Shown piece by piece: positions 34,575-42,580 of a DNA stretch of 64,000 nucleotides. The notes beneath the pieces were generated by a model, which was not told where the DNA came from, did not search any database, and worked only from the letters and a program-made list of their open reading frames with translations. How positions within the stretch are numbered: position 1 is the first letter of the stretch; every line of letters starts with the position of its first letter. Source of the stretch: Actinocorallia aurantiaca (GTDB lineage Bacteria > Actinomycetota > Actinomycetes > Streptosporangiales > Streptosporangiaceae); assembly GCF_039533685.1 (NCBI RefSeq), contig NZ_BAAATZ010000001.1, positions 91,727 to 155,726 on the forward strand, in the 5' to 3' direction. Position numbers and translations under genes: made by a program.

Positions 34575-35900
34575 ATGAGTGAGCATGAGCACATGACCTC
34601 CGACAGGCTGACCCGGGCCGGAGAAGGACGCATCGGCGCCGGAGTCTGCGCCGGCCTCGGCCGCTACACCGGGATCGACCCCCTGGTCTTCCGGGTCGGC
34701 TTCGCCCTGCTCGTGTTCGCGTCCTGGTGCGCCGTGCCGCTGTACGTCCTGGCGCTCATGATCATGCCCGAGGAGGACGGCGGCCCCGCCTTCCTGGAAC
34801 GCAGGTCCGGCCGCCTGCTCGCCGGGTCGACGGTGCTGACCCTGCTCGGAGTCCTGCTCTGCGCCGGGGTCCTGCTCGACCTCGCCGGGCAGGGCCTGCT
34901 CAACAGCCTCGGCGGGGACACCCTGGCGGCCGGGGTGATCGTGGCGCTGATCGCGCTGATCGCCCAGGCCAAGGGCGCCGACCTCGTCGCGGCGGCCCGC
35001 ACGCTGCCCGACCGGCTACGAGGGGAGCCCCTTCCCGCCATGACGACCCAGACCCCCCAGTCCGCCGTGCCTCCGGAGGAGGCCCAGGCCGGATGGATCG
35101 ACCTGGCCACGCTCCAGCCGTTCCGTCCCGGCCCGTCCGCCGCCTTCCAGAAGGATCCCGCCGAACGCTCCGGCCCCGAAAGGCCGTCGGGGGCCACCGA
35201 CCTCTTCGACCTCTCCGAGCCCGCCGCCTCCGTGAAGACCTCCGAGCCCGAATGCGCGGTCGCCGGGAAGCCGGAGCACCCCTCCGGCGGCAGGCCGCCG
35301 GTACTCGCCTGGACCACCCTGCTGCTGGCCGCCGGAGCGGGGGCCTCCTCGCTCGCCTTCACCTCCGGCCTGCCCCAGACGGCGTCCGTGCAGGTGGCGT
35401 GCGCCACCGCGCTGGCCGTCGTGGCGCTCGGCCTGGTCACCGGAACCTGGGCGGGCCGGACCAACGGGCTCGTCGCCGTCGGGGCGCTGCTGTCGATGGC
35501 GCTGATCGGCACCACCGCCGCCGCGGACGTCGAGAACGGAGCCCGCTTCGGCGAGGTCTCCTGGCGTCCGGTGGACCCCGACGTCGTCCAGCCGTACCGG
35601 ATCATCGCGGGTCAGGGCGTGCTCGACCTCACCGCGCTGCCGCTGCACGACGGCGGCCGCTACCGCGTCGCGGCCGAGGTCGGCCTCGGCGGCCTGAAGG
35701 TGCTGCTGCCCTCGCACGTCCAGGTGGAACTGCGCGTCTCGACCGGGCTGGGCGACGTCACCGTCGACAAGAAGATCACCAGCGGGCCCAGAGCCAGGGT
35801 GGAGCGCACGCTGCCCGGCTCGGGGACCAACCCCCCGGTACTGGAACTCCAGGTCAAGGGCAGGGTCGGCGACCTGGAGGTGGTCCGTGCGCCCGCGTAG
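34575..35900 (+). CDS. PspC domain protein with C-terminal toastrack/LiaF-like domain
   Basis: A 441-residue membrane protein. Residues about 7-65 form a PspC domain (EGRIGAGVCAGLGRYTGIDPLVFRVGFALL). Two more hydrophobic segments and a cytoplasmic Pro-rich loop (about 160-235) come next, then three more TM helices and a C-terminal beta-strand domain (about 345-441). That domain, VLDLTALPLHDGGRYRVAAEVGLGGLKVLLP and VELRVSTGLGDVTV, resembles the LiaF/toastrack fold. It is divergent from the PspC kinase and probably belongs to the same stress module. ATG 34575; ATG 34593 is equally possible because it matches the kinase start. Confidence 0.85.
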   Translation: MSEHEHMTSDRLTRAGEGRIGAGVCAGLGRYTGIDPLVFRVGFALLVFASWCAVPLYVLALMIMPEEDGGPAFLERRSGRLLAGSTVLTLLGVLLCAGVLLDLAGQGLLNSLGGDTLAAGVIVALIALIAQAKGADLVAAARTLPDRLRGEPLPAMTTQTPQSAVPPEEAQAGWIDLATLQPFRPGPSAAFQKDPAERSGPERPSGATDLFDLSEPAASVKTSEPECAVAGKPEHPSGGRPPVLAWTTLLLAAGAGASSLAFTSGLPQTASVQVACATALAVVALGLVTGTWAGRTNGLVAVGALLSMALIGTTAAADVENGARFGEVSWRPVDPDVVQPYRIIAGQGVLDLTALPLHDGGRYRVAAEVGLGGLKVLLPSHVQVELRVSTGLGDVTVDKKITSGPRARVERTLPGSGTNPPVLELQVKGRVGDLEVVRAPA

Positions 35901-36075
35901 GACCGACCTGGGAGCGCTGGCCGCCGGAGCCCTCTTCCTCGCCGTCGCGGCCCTGTTCCTGTACACGGCGCTCAGCGGGGTCGAGCTCCTGCCGTTCGCC
36001 TACCAGGCGGTGGGGTTCGCGGCCGCTCTCGTCCTGGTCCTGCTGGTCCGCTGGCTGCTGCCGCCCCGCCGCTGA
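35887..36075 (+). CDS. Small two-TM membrane protein
   Basis: A 62-residue protein that starts at GTG inside the end of the PspC gene (14-base overlap) with GGAGG upstream, so it is in the same transcription unit. Two hydrophobic helices (about 9-30 and 38-57) end in LLPPRR. It may be an accessory subunit of the PspC/toastrack protein. No family recognised. Confidence 0.7.
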   Translation: MRPRRTDLGALAAGALFLAVAALFLYTALSGVELLPFAYQAVGFAAALVLVLLVRWLLPPRR

Positions 36076-36081
36076 GGCCCG

Positions 36082-36495
36082 TCAAGCGTAGACGTGGAGG
36101 GTGACGGCGTAGCCGGTGCCCGGGTTGACGACCTCGTGCATGCGGTCGCCGGCCTGGACGCGGATCCGGTTGGCGCGCAGGGGGCGGGCCACCGCGCCGT
36201 CGCCTCCCACGGCGACCTCGGCCAGCTCGCCCGCGATCACGCTCATGATCTGGGCGGCGCCGCCGTGCCCGTGAGCGGGCAGCCGGTACCCGGGCGGCCA
36301 GGTGATCAGCCACAGGCCGTCCTCCAGCTCGACCCGCACCCGTTCGGCGGAGTCGAACCGCACCAGGTGCCACCAGGCGCCGGGGCGGGCGGCGGCCTCC
36401 TGGACGCGGGCGGCGAGCTGGCCGACGGTGGGGGGCGCACCGGTCGTACGGACCTGGTCGCGCATGGTGATGTCGGGAAAAGACTCGGTCTTCAA
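36082..36495 (-). CDS. Cysteine-dioxygenase-like cupin
   Basis: A 137-residue cupin similar to bacterial cysteine dioxygenases, which oxidise cysteine to cysteine sulfinate using Fe(II). The metal-binding motif is visible as PPGYRLPAHGHGGAAQIMSV (HxH), with the third His in GDRMHEVVNPG. The start appears to be TTG 36495 with AAGGA about nine bases upstream; ATG 36465 has no Shine-Dalgarno. About 70 bases upstream lies a 21-codon ORF with three Cys codons, which suggests regulation by cysteine supply. Convergent with the small PspC-operon gene. Confidence 0.8.
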   Translation of the reverse strand: MKTESFPDITMRDQVRTTGAPPTVGQLAARVQEAAARPGAWWHLVRFDSAERVRVELEDGLWLITWPPGYRLPAHGHGGAAQIMSVIAGELAEVAVGGDGAVARPLRANRIRVQAGDRMHEVVNPGTGYAVTLHVYA

Positions 36496-36499
36496 GACG

Positions 36500-36567
36500 G
36501 GAAGATCCTTCGGCTGGTCTCCGGGGCTACGGCCCGCACGGAGAAAACGGCTGACTGGCTGGGGCGG
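36500..36567 (-). promoter_or_regulatory. Possible attenuator between leader peptide and cupin gene
   Basis: Between the leader stop and the cupin start, read on the minus strand, CTGAC/GTCAG and CTCCG...GGGC-CGTA-GCCC...CGGAG can each form a hairpin, with a TTTT run between them. This is the arrangement expected for transcription attenuation, but alternative pairings were not computed. Confidence 0.3.
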
Positions 36568-36633
36568 TCAGCGACGACAACACGAAGACAGCGCGCCACC
36601 GGCGTGGCAGATGCTCAGTGCGCGCGAGTACAT
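36568..36633 (-). CDS. Cysteine-containing leader peptide (putative attenuator ORF)
   Basis: ATG 36633 opens a 21-residue peptide, MYSRALSICHAGGALSSCCRR, with three Cys codons including a TGT-TGT pair just before the stop. A TAGAGT -10 box (36641-36646) lies seven bases upstream, which would make the transcript leaderless with translation from its first base. Cys-rich leaderless short ORFs that attenuate sulfur genes are known in mycobacteria, and 'putative leader peptides' are common in Streptomyces. Here the downstream gene is a cysteine dioxygenase homologue, so a cysteine-responsive role is plausible. Confidence 0.6.
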   Translation of the reverse strand: MYSRALSICHAGGALSSCCRR

Positions 36634-36746
36634 GGTGAGAACTCTACCTGCTCACCGCCGTGTCCGCAGCGCTTTCCCCATCCCGTTGGCACGGCCCTCA
36701 CCTTGGGACATAGGGTCACCTTCAGCATCATTCCTGGAGGTCTCCC

Positions 36747-37832
36747 ATGGAACTCGACCACGACTTCACCGTCGCCGCGGACGCGGACGCCGCCTGGCCG
36801 GTGCTCCTCGACGTGGAGCGCATGCATCCGCTGGTGCCGGGGGCCGTCTACGAGTCCGGCGCGGACGGGGAGTACCACGGCAGGCTGAGGATCAAGTTCG
36901 GTCCCACCACGGTCACCTACCGGGGCACCGTCCGCATCGCGGTCGTCGACGACCTGACCCGCACCGCCATCCTCGAGATCACCGCCCGCGAGGCCCGCGG
37001 CCAGGGCACCGTCTCCGGTTCCCTCCAGGCCACCGTCCTGCCCTCCGCCTCCTCGGCCCGCGTCGTCCTGCACACCAAGCTGACCTTCACCGGCGGCCGC
37101 GCCGCCTCCCTGAGCGAGCACCTCGTCCACGACACCGGCGCCAAGCTCCTCACCCGCTTCTCCACCAACCTCAACGCCCTCCTCACCTCCCCCGCGAAGC
37201 CGGAGCCCCCCGCCGCGGAACCGGTCACGATCGACGCCGAGGAACTCGCGCCGCTCGAAGCGCCCGCCCCGGCCCTCTTGGAGACGGAACCCTCCACCGT
37301 CGAAACCACCCTCGCGGAGCCCATCACGATCGACGCCGAAGAACTCGCACCGGCCGAAGCGCCCGCCCCGGCCCTCTTGGAGACGGAACCCTCCACCGTC
37401 GAAACCACCCTCGCGGAGCCCATCACGATCGACGCCGAAGAACTCGCACCGCTCGAAGCACCCGCCCCTTCTCCTGCGGAGACCGCGCCCGCTGAGCGGT
37501 CAGCGGGCGTGGAGACGGAACCCCTTACCCTCGAAGCCGCCCCCGCGGAGACCGTCACGGTCGGAGCCGAAGAGCTCGTGTCGGCCGAAGCGCCCGCCCC
37601 GGCTCCCGTGGAGACCGCATCTGTGGAGGCCGTTTCGGTGGAGCAGGGTGCTGCCGGAGCGGAGAGTCCGAAGGCCGGCGGCGTCGGGCGCGTGGAGTCC
37701 GGTGAGGGTCACCGGTCGGAGCTGGAGTTGTACGAGCTGTCGGAGCGGGCGGGGTGGCTCAGGCGGGTGCTGCCGGTCTTCGGGGTGCTGGTCGTGGTGC
37801 TGGTGGTGCGGCGGTTCCTGCGGCGGCGCTGA
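36747..37832 (+). CDS. CoxG-like SRPBCC protein with repeat linker and C-terminal membrane anchor
   Basis: A 361-residue protein in three parts. Residues 1-150 are a CoxG/SRPBCC domain (MELDHDFTVAADADAAWPVLLDVERMHPLVPGA). Residues about 155-300 are a Glu/Pro/Ala-rich linker with 33-residue repeats (TIDAEELAP...EAPAPALLETEPSTVET). Residues about 335-356 are a TM helix (RRVLPVFGVLVVVLVV) with a basic tail RRFLRRR. CoxG proteins help recruit CO dehydrogenase to membranes, but no CO dehydrogenase genes are here, so the partner is unknown. ATG 36747 follows GGAGG. Known: domain family. Inferred: tethering. Confidence 0.82.
   Translation: MELDHDFTVAADADAAWPVLLDVERMHPLVPGAVYESGADGEYHGRLRIKFGPTTVTYRGTVRIAVVDDLTRTAILEITAREARGQGTVSGSLQATVLPSASSARVVLHTKLTFTGGRAASLSEHLVHDTGAKLLTRFSTNLNALLTSPAKPEPPAAEPVTIDAEELAPLEAPAPALLETEPSTVETTLAEPITIDAEELAPAEAPAPALLETEPSTVETTLAEPITIDAEELAPLEAPAPSPAETAPAERSAGVETEPLTLEAAPAETVTVGAEELVSAEAPAPAPVETASVEAVSVEQGAAGAESPKAGGVGRVESGEGHRSELELYELSERAGWLRRVLPVFGVLVVVLVVRRFLRRR
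37227..37523 (+). repeat. 99-bp tandem repeat inside the CoxG-like gene
   Basis: ACGATCGACGCCGA recurs at 37227, 37326 and 37425, exactly 99 bases apart, and the copies are almost identical at DNA level. Further, weaker copies follow to about 37640. The unit keeps frame (33 residues), so copy number can vary without breaking the protein. Confidence 0.85.
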
Positions 37833-37841
37833 GCCGTCCTC

Positions 37842-40800
37842 TCATCTCAGGTTCAGGTGGTCCAGGACACGGGAGGCCGCCCAGCCGTCGTCGTGGGGGC
37901 AGTGCCGCTCGACGAAGGCGCGGTGGCGGTCGCCGGGGGGCTCCGGTCGGGTGAGCGCCTCGATCAGCTCGCCGGTGCCGGCGACGACGGGACCGGGCGC
38001 GGGAGCCCCTCCGTCGGCGGACAGGAGGATCGCGGGACGGCCGGTGCCCGCGAAGTCGACCAGGGTCGGGAAGTGGTCGGTCACCAGGACGTCGGCGGCC
38101 GGGCACAGCGCGATGGGATCCGGCCAGGCCGTCACGTCGAGGACCGAGGCCGCCCGGGGCCGGGGACCGACGGAGTGCGGCGCGCGGGACAGGATCACGT
38201 GGCCTTCGCCCAGGGTCGCCGAGAGGCGGGCCAGATCGGGCGCCGGAGGGAGATCCGGGGCCGCGGCGCGTTTACGCGGGTCGCTCCGGCAGGCGGGGAC
38301 ATACAGGACGACCCTCTTGTCCTCCGGAATGTCCAGGGCACGGCGGATACCCGCCGCGGCGGCGGGCGCCTCCAGGCGGTGCAGCGGGTCGGTGCGGGGG
38401 TGGCCGACGGTGAGGATCTCTCCCCCGTGGCCGAAGACCTCCCGGAAGAGCCGCTCAGAGCAGGAGTTCTGGGCCAGCACCAGATCCCACTGCGGCACGT
38501 CGTGCTCCCGCCAGGACGGTCCGGCCAGCCGGCGCAGCGGCGCCTCCAGCCCGTCGCCCTCCGGAACGCCGCAGGGGACGCCGTGCCAGCCCTGCACGTA
38601 CGTCTGGCCGGGCGTCTTGACGTACCAGGGCTCCTGGACGAAGTTCCCGAAGACGTACCGGGCTCCGGCCAGCGCCTCGAAGTGCTCGCGGCTGCCCGCC
38701 AGGACGATCCGCGCGCCCTCGGGCGCGGGGAAGGCGCCGTCCGCCGTCACCCACACGCACTCCACGCCGAGGTCGCGGCGGCGCAGCTCCTCGAAGAGGC
38801 CGCGCGGGTTGCACGAGTACTCGCGCCCTTTGTAGGCGTCGAAGAGCGCGAGGTCGCGGACGGGCTGGGAGCGCCGCTCCCGGTAGACCGTCCGCCGCAG
38901 GGACTCCCGGGCGTACCGGCCGCGTTCACAGCCGTGCGGCCCCGCCTTGGCCTGCAGTTCGAGCGCGTCCATGCGGTAGACGGCGAACGCGTACTCGTGC
39001 CATCCGCTCACGCGGGGTCCGGGCAGCCCGCGCAGGGCGTCACGTGAGACGAAGACCGCCTGGCCGTCCAGGTGGAGCGTCCACCGTCCGCCGCCCAGCG
39101 CCACGTCCCCGAACGGGCGGGGCATGCTCCGGGGCCGGAGCGCCGCGGTGAAGGCGGCCTCCCGCCATTCCAGCGGGATCCGGTGCTCCTCCCCCGAGCG
39201 CCGGTGCCGCAGCACCAGCTCGGACGGCCGGACCGCCCCGAGGTAGGAGCCGGCGACCTCCAGCCGCTCGTCGTCCGTCCAGGAGATGCTCCGCACCACC
39301 GGCTTGGGGCGGCGCGCGAACAGGCGCAGCACCCCGTGCCTGGTCCGGCTCACCGCCAGCTCACCGCCGGGCACCGGGTAGGTCTCGTCGGGGCAGGCCG
39401 CCTGCACCCGGAACCCGCCCAGCCGCACCTCCCACGCTCCGGGGGACAGCACGGCGGGCCCGGCCAGCTCCGAGGTCGGCACCTCGGCCCGGAAGCGCAG
39501 CCCGTTCGTCTCGGCCGTCACCCGCACCTTGGCGTCCTTGCGGGCGAGCACCATCTGCAGGGGGCCCAGCGGGGTCCGCGCCAGCGTGCCCTCCAGGACC
39601 AGCCGCCCGCCCTCCACCCGGTGCGCGAGGAGCGTGGCCTCCTGCGGGCGCACCCGCAGCACGTACTCGCCGTCCTCCTCGGCCGCCTCGACGCGCAGGA
39701 CGGCGTTCAGCCGCTCCACCCGGGTGGCGGTGGGCCACTTCTGCAGGGACGAGCGCGGCGGCGCCGGCGTGCTGCGCAGCCGCACCCCCTGGCAGGTCAC
39801 CTCCACCTCGAACCGCCAGTCCGACGGGCGCAGCCGTCCGAGGGTCCTCAGCGACGACGCGGGGATCCGCGCCCGGAACCCCGAGGCGTCGTGGTTGACG
39901 AGCGCCTGCCCCGAACCCGCGGTGACGTCCGGCCTGTCGACCCTCTCCAGCGGGACCCTGATCCGGCCGATCCTGCCCGACGGGCGCAGCCACAGCCGGA
40001 TGCGGGAGGACTCGGACTCCAGCCATTTGATGTAGGCGTGGCCTTCCAGTTCCAGGACGCCGTCGTCCGTCCAGCCCGCGCTGTCGAGGCGGGCCACCGC
40101 CTCCAGTTCGCGCGTCACGTCGCACAGGCCGTGCGGCGCGCTGTCGGAGAAGGGGTACCGGGCGTGCCAGTGCCTGTCCTCACGCACCACGGGCACCGAC
40201 CGGTGCCCCCCGGCCTTGGCGAACCGCAGCAGTTCCCCCAGGTCCTCCCGCCTGCCCTCGCGCAGCAGGTGCAGCCGCAGCCGCTGGAAGGCCGTCATGT
40301 GCCCGGCCGTCTCCGGGCCGAGCTCGGCGGCCAGACGGGTGGCGAGCTCCAGGGCCTCGTCCATGGTCTCGGCGGCTCCGGACGCGGCCGCGCCGCCGGC
40401 CTCGGCCAGCGTGCTGAAAACCACCCGCAGCTCGATCCCGAGCAGCACGTGCAGGTCGTAGGCGCCGATCAGCTCCGGCGCCCGCACCGCGAGCTCCTGG
40501 CGGACGCACTCGGCGGACCGCAGCCGCTGCAGGAGGTTCGCCGCCTCGTGCCGCTCCTCGGTGATGGAGCCCGGCCGCCGTCGCCAGTGGTAGACGGTCT
40601 CGCTCAGCACGTCCACGGACCGGGCGACGGCGTGCGCGGTGAGGACGACCGGCGGGTCCTCGTACAGGCCCGCCGGGAAGGTGAAGCCGTGGTCGTCCCA
40701 GAACGAGCGCCGGAACACCTTGTTCCACGGGGTGCGGTCGCGCACCAGCAGCGGGTGCAGGCTCGCGCGGGTGCGCTCCCTGGGTTCGGTGAAGATGTCG

Positions 40801-41225
40801 CGGTGCAGCGACGACTGCCACGTCCTGCCCTCGGACATGCGCAGGACGTTGCCCGCGGCGAAGTCCGAGCCGGTGCGCTCCAGCGTCTGGACCAGCAGCC
40901 GGTAGGCGTCGGGCGGGACCACGTCGTCCCCGTCGGCGAACGCCAGGTACCGGCCGGTGGCGTGGGCGACGCCGGTGTTGCGGGCCGGTCCGGGACCGGA
41001 GTTCTCCTGCTGGATCAGCCGGAACCGGGGGTCCCTGGCGGCCGTCGCCTTGGCGGCGACCGCCCCGTCGTCGGTGGACCCGTCGTCCACCATGACCACT
41101 TCCAGCTTCGGGTAGCTCTGCGCGGCCAGCGACCGCAGGCACTCGGGCAGGTACTCGGAGAGGTCGTGGAAAGGGACGATCACGCTGAGCAAGGGCGACG
41201 AGGCGCCGCTCCGGAGATGCATCAC
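37842..41225 (-). CDS. GT2 glycosyltransferase / TagF-like CDP-glycerol glycerophosphotransferase
   Basis: A very large (1127-residue) cytoplasmic-face enzyme, predicted to build poly(glycerol-phosphate) or related teichoic acid. Residues about 12-240 are a GT2 (GT-A) domain (LSVIVPFHDLSEYLPECL, VDDGSTDDG, DGDDVVPPDAY). Residues about 780-1127 are a CDP-glycerol glycerophosphotransferase domain, with YVFGNFVQEPWYVKTPG, QGWHGVPCG (active-site His), VGHPRTDPL and VTDHFPTLVDFA. The 500-residue middle is beta-rich, with repeated short strands and no assigned domain. ATG 41225 (or 41222) has AGGAG upstream. Same fusion type as other actinobacterial wall polymerases. Confidence 0.9.
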   Translation of the reverse strand: MMHLRSGASSPLLSVIVPFHDLSEYLPECLRSLAAQSYPKLEVVMVDDGSTDDGAVAAKATAARDPRFRLIQQENSGPGPARNTGVAHATGRYLAFADGDDVVPPDAYRLLVQTLERTGSDFAAGNVLRMSEGRTWQSSLHRDIFTEPRERTRASLHPLLVRDRTPWNKVFRRSFWDDHGFTFPAGLYEDPPVVLTAHAVARSVDVLSETVYHWRRRPGSITEERHEAANLLQRLRSAECVRQELAVRAPELIGAYDLHVLLGIELRVVFSTLAEAGGAAASGAAETMDEALELATRLAAELGPETAGHMTAFQRLRLHLLREGRREDLGELLRFAKAGGHRSVPVVREDRHWHARYPFSDSAPHGLCDVTRELEAVARLDSAGWTDDGVLELEGHAYIKWLESESSRIRLWLRPSGRIGRIRVPLERVDRPDVTAGSGQALVNHDASGFRARIPASSLRTLGRLRPSDWRFEVEVTCQGVRLRSTPAPPRSSLQKWPTATRVERLNAVLRVEAAEEDGEYVLRVRPQEATLLAHRVEGGRLVLEGTLARTPLGPLQMVLARKDAKVRVTAETNGLRFRAEVPTSELAGPAVLSPGAWEVRLGGFRVQAACPDETYPVPGGELAVSRTRHGVLRLFARRPKPVVRSISWTDDERLEVAGSYLGAVRPSELVLRHRRSGEEHRIPLEWREAAFTAALRPRSMPRPFGDVALGGGRWTLHLDGQAVFVSRDALRGLPGPRVSGWHEYAFAVYRMDALELQAKAGPHGCERGRYARESLRRTVYRERRSQPVRDLALFDAYKGREYSCNPRGLFEELRRRDLGVECVWVTADGAFPAPEGARIVLAGSREHFEALAGARYVFGNFVQEPWYVKTPGQTYVQGWHGVPCGVPEGDGLEAPLRRLAGPSWREHDVPQWDLVLAQNSCSERLFREVFGHGGEILTVGHPRTDPLHRLEAPAAAAGIRRALDIPEDKRVVLYVPACRSDPRKRAAAPDLPPAPDLARLSATLGEGHVILSRAPHSVGPRPRAASVLDVTAWPDPIALCPAADVLVTDHFPTLVDFAGTGRPAILLSADGGAPAPGPVVAGTGELIEALTRPEPPGDRHRAFVERHCPHDDGWAASRVLDHLNLR

Positions 41226-41295
41226 AGACTCCTGAAGGCCCTGAGGACGTGGTCGGTGACCCGTGCGGGGGCGACTTCGCCGCCTCCTCGTCGGT

Positions 41296-41460
41296 TCAGG
41301 AGCGGCTCAGCAGGTGCCGGACCCGGAACGGCCTGGCCAGCAGCCATTCGTCGTCGAGGTCGGCGGGGTCCGCCCCGGCGTGCAGCAGGTCCTCGGCCAT
41401 CACCAGCTCGGCCTCGGTGCTCCTGATGCGCACAGAGAGGTCCCTAGGAGTCTTTGCCAT
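41296..41460 (-). CDS. Small hypothetical protein upstream of the TagF-like gene
   Basis: A 54-residue acidic protein, MAKTPRDLSVRIRSTEAELVMAEDLLHAG and so on, with a G-rich Shine-Dalgarno (GGGGGG) eight bases before ATG 41460. It has a predicted helix followed by DPADLDDEWLLARPFRVRHLL. No family recognised. It precedes the polymerase gene by 70 bases on the same strand. Confidence 0.5.
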   Translation of the reverse strand: MAKTPRDLSVRIRSTEAELVMAEDLLHAGADPADLDDEWLLARPFRVRHLLSRS

Positions 41461-41556
41461 GAACATGCCCCCCAGAATCATCACGTTGGGCAACCATTCT
41501 GTACCTCAGGGTGAGGATCGAGGGGCATCTTGACAACTTTTCTCGCAAGCGAGGTT

Positions 41557-42480
41557 TCAGGAGGCGACCCTGACGCTCCAGCCGCGGCTCCGGACGGCGT
41601 CCCGGACCACCTTGGCGAGGAGCTCGAACTCCGGCGCCCGGGGGGAGGTCGACCGGTGCACCAGCCCGATCGAGCGGTGGGGGGCGGGGTCGCGGAACCG
41701 CCGGACGTTCATCCCCTCTCGTCCACCTTCAGCGGGAATCGCCGATTCTGGGAGCAATGTCACACCCAGTCCGCCCGCGACGAGCTGCACCAGCGTGGTG
41801 AGGCTGGTGGCGTAGGTCGCGGCCGCGGCCCGGGCGCCGGCCTCCCGGCAGACCTCCAGCGCCTGGTCGCGCAGGCAGTGGCCCTCGTTCAGCAGCAGCA
41901 TCTCGAAGTCGCCGAGCGCGTCGCGGGCGAGCGGCTCGTCCACCTCGTAGCCGCTGGGCGCGGCCAGCAGGAAGTCCTCCTCGTACAGCGGCAGCTCCAC
42001 CAGCCCCGGCGTGGTGACCGGCAGGGCCAGGACCGCCACGTCGATCCGGCCCCCGATCAGCTCGGCCACGCAGTGGGCGGTCTGCTCCTCGCGGACCGCC
42101 AGCTCCATCAGGGGGAACTCGCGCCGCAGGTCGGGCAGCACGGTGGGCAGCAGGTAGGGGGCGACGGTCGGGATGACCCCGAACCGCAGCGGCCCGCCCA
42201 GCGGCCCGCGCTCGGCCGCGGCCTCCTCCTCCAGCCGGTCGAGCTCGGCCATGACGGCCGCGGCCCGGCGCGCCACCCGCTCCCCCGCCGGAGTGAGCAG
42301 CACCTTGCGCGTGGTGCGTTCCAGAAGCTGGGTGCCCAGGGCGTCCTCCAGCGCGGCGACGGCGCCGGAGAGCGCGGGCTGGCTCATCCGCAGCGCCGAG
42401 GCGGCCTCGCGGAAGTGGAGGTGCTCCGACACCGCGAGAAAGGCGCGCAACTGGGCGACTGTCGGGCGGCTGATAAGCAA
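41557..42480 (-). CDS. oxyR: LysR-type peroxide sensor OxyR
   Basis: H2O2-responsive regulator of the divergent ahpC-ahpD operon. The 307-residue product has the LysR winged HTH (PTVAQLRAFLAVSEHLHFREAASALRMSQPALS). Its regulatory domain carries both redox Cys residues in NEGHCLRDQALEVC (about C199 and C208), which form the disulfide in OxyR. The start TTG 42480 is uncertain: GGAG lies directly before it, and the gene may be translated from a nearly leaderless mRNA. The 100-base intergenic region with ahpC holds a GATA-N9-TATC palindrome. Confidence 0.95.
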   Translation of the reverse strand: MLISRPTVAQLRAFLAVSEHLHFREAASALRMSQPALSGAVAALEDALGTQLLERTTRKVLLTPAGERVARRAAAVMAELDRLEEEAAAERGPLGGPLRFGVIPTVAPYLLPTVLPDLRREFPLMELAVREEQTAHCVAELIGGRIDVAVLALPVTTPGLVELPLYEEDFLLAAPSGYEVDEPLARDALGDFEMLLLNEGHCLRDQALEVCREAGARAAAATYATSLTTLVQLVAGGLGVTLLPESAIPAEGGREGMNVRRFRDPAPHRSIGLVHRSTSPRAPEFELLAKVVRDAVRSRGWSVRVAS

Positions 42481-42488
42481 CTCCTATC
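42472..42488. promoter_or_regulatory. Candidate OxyR operator
   Basis: GATA-N9-TATC spans the oxyR start and faces ahpC. It fits the loose LysR/OxyR rule of a dyad with a T-N11-A core, and the ATAG/CTAT half-sites are typical of OxyR. Position and symmetry are seen; binding is inferred. Confidence 0.45.
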
Positions 42489-42580
42489 GCGGACACCCCG
42501 TAGAGCTGATTTCTCACATGACGATACCTGCGAGATCCTGGGTACCGACCACCCGCATCTCTTTGCCCAGGGAGGGCCTT

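Noticed and set aside
25000..41500. Biosynthetic gene cluster or defence island
   Set aside because: Kinase, cupin, LCP, TPR and polymerase genes here are each ordinary envelope or housekeeping families; no synthase, nuclease-helicase pairing or toxin-antitoxin arrangement is present.
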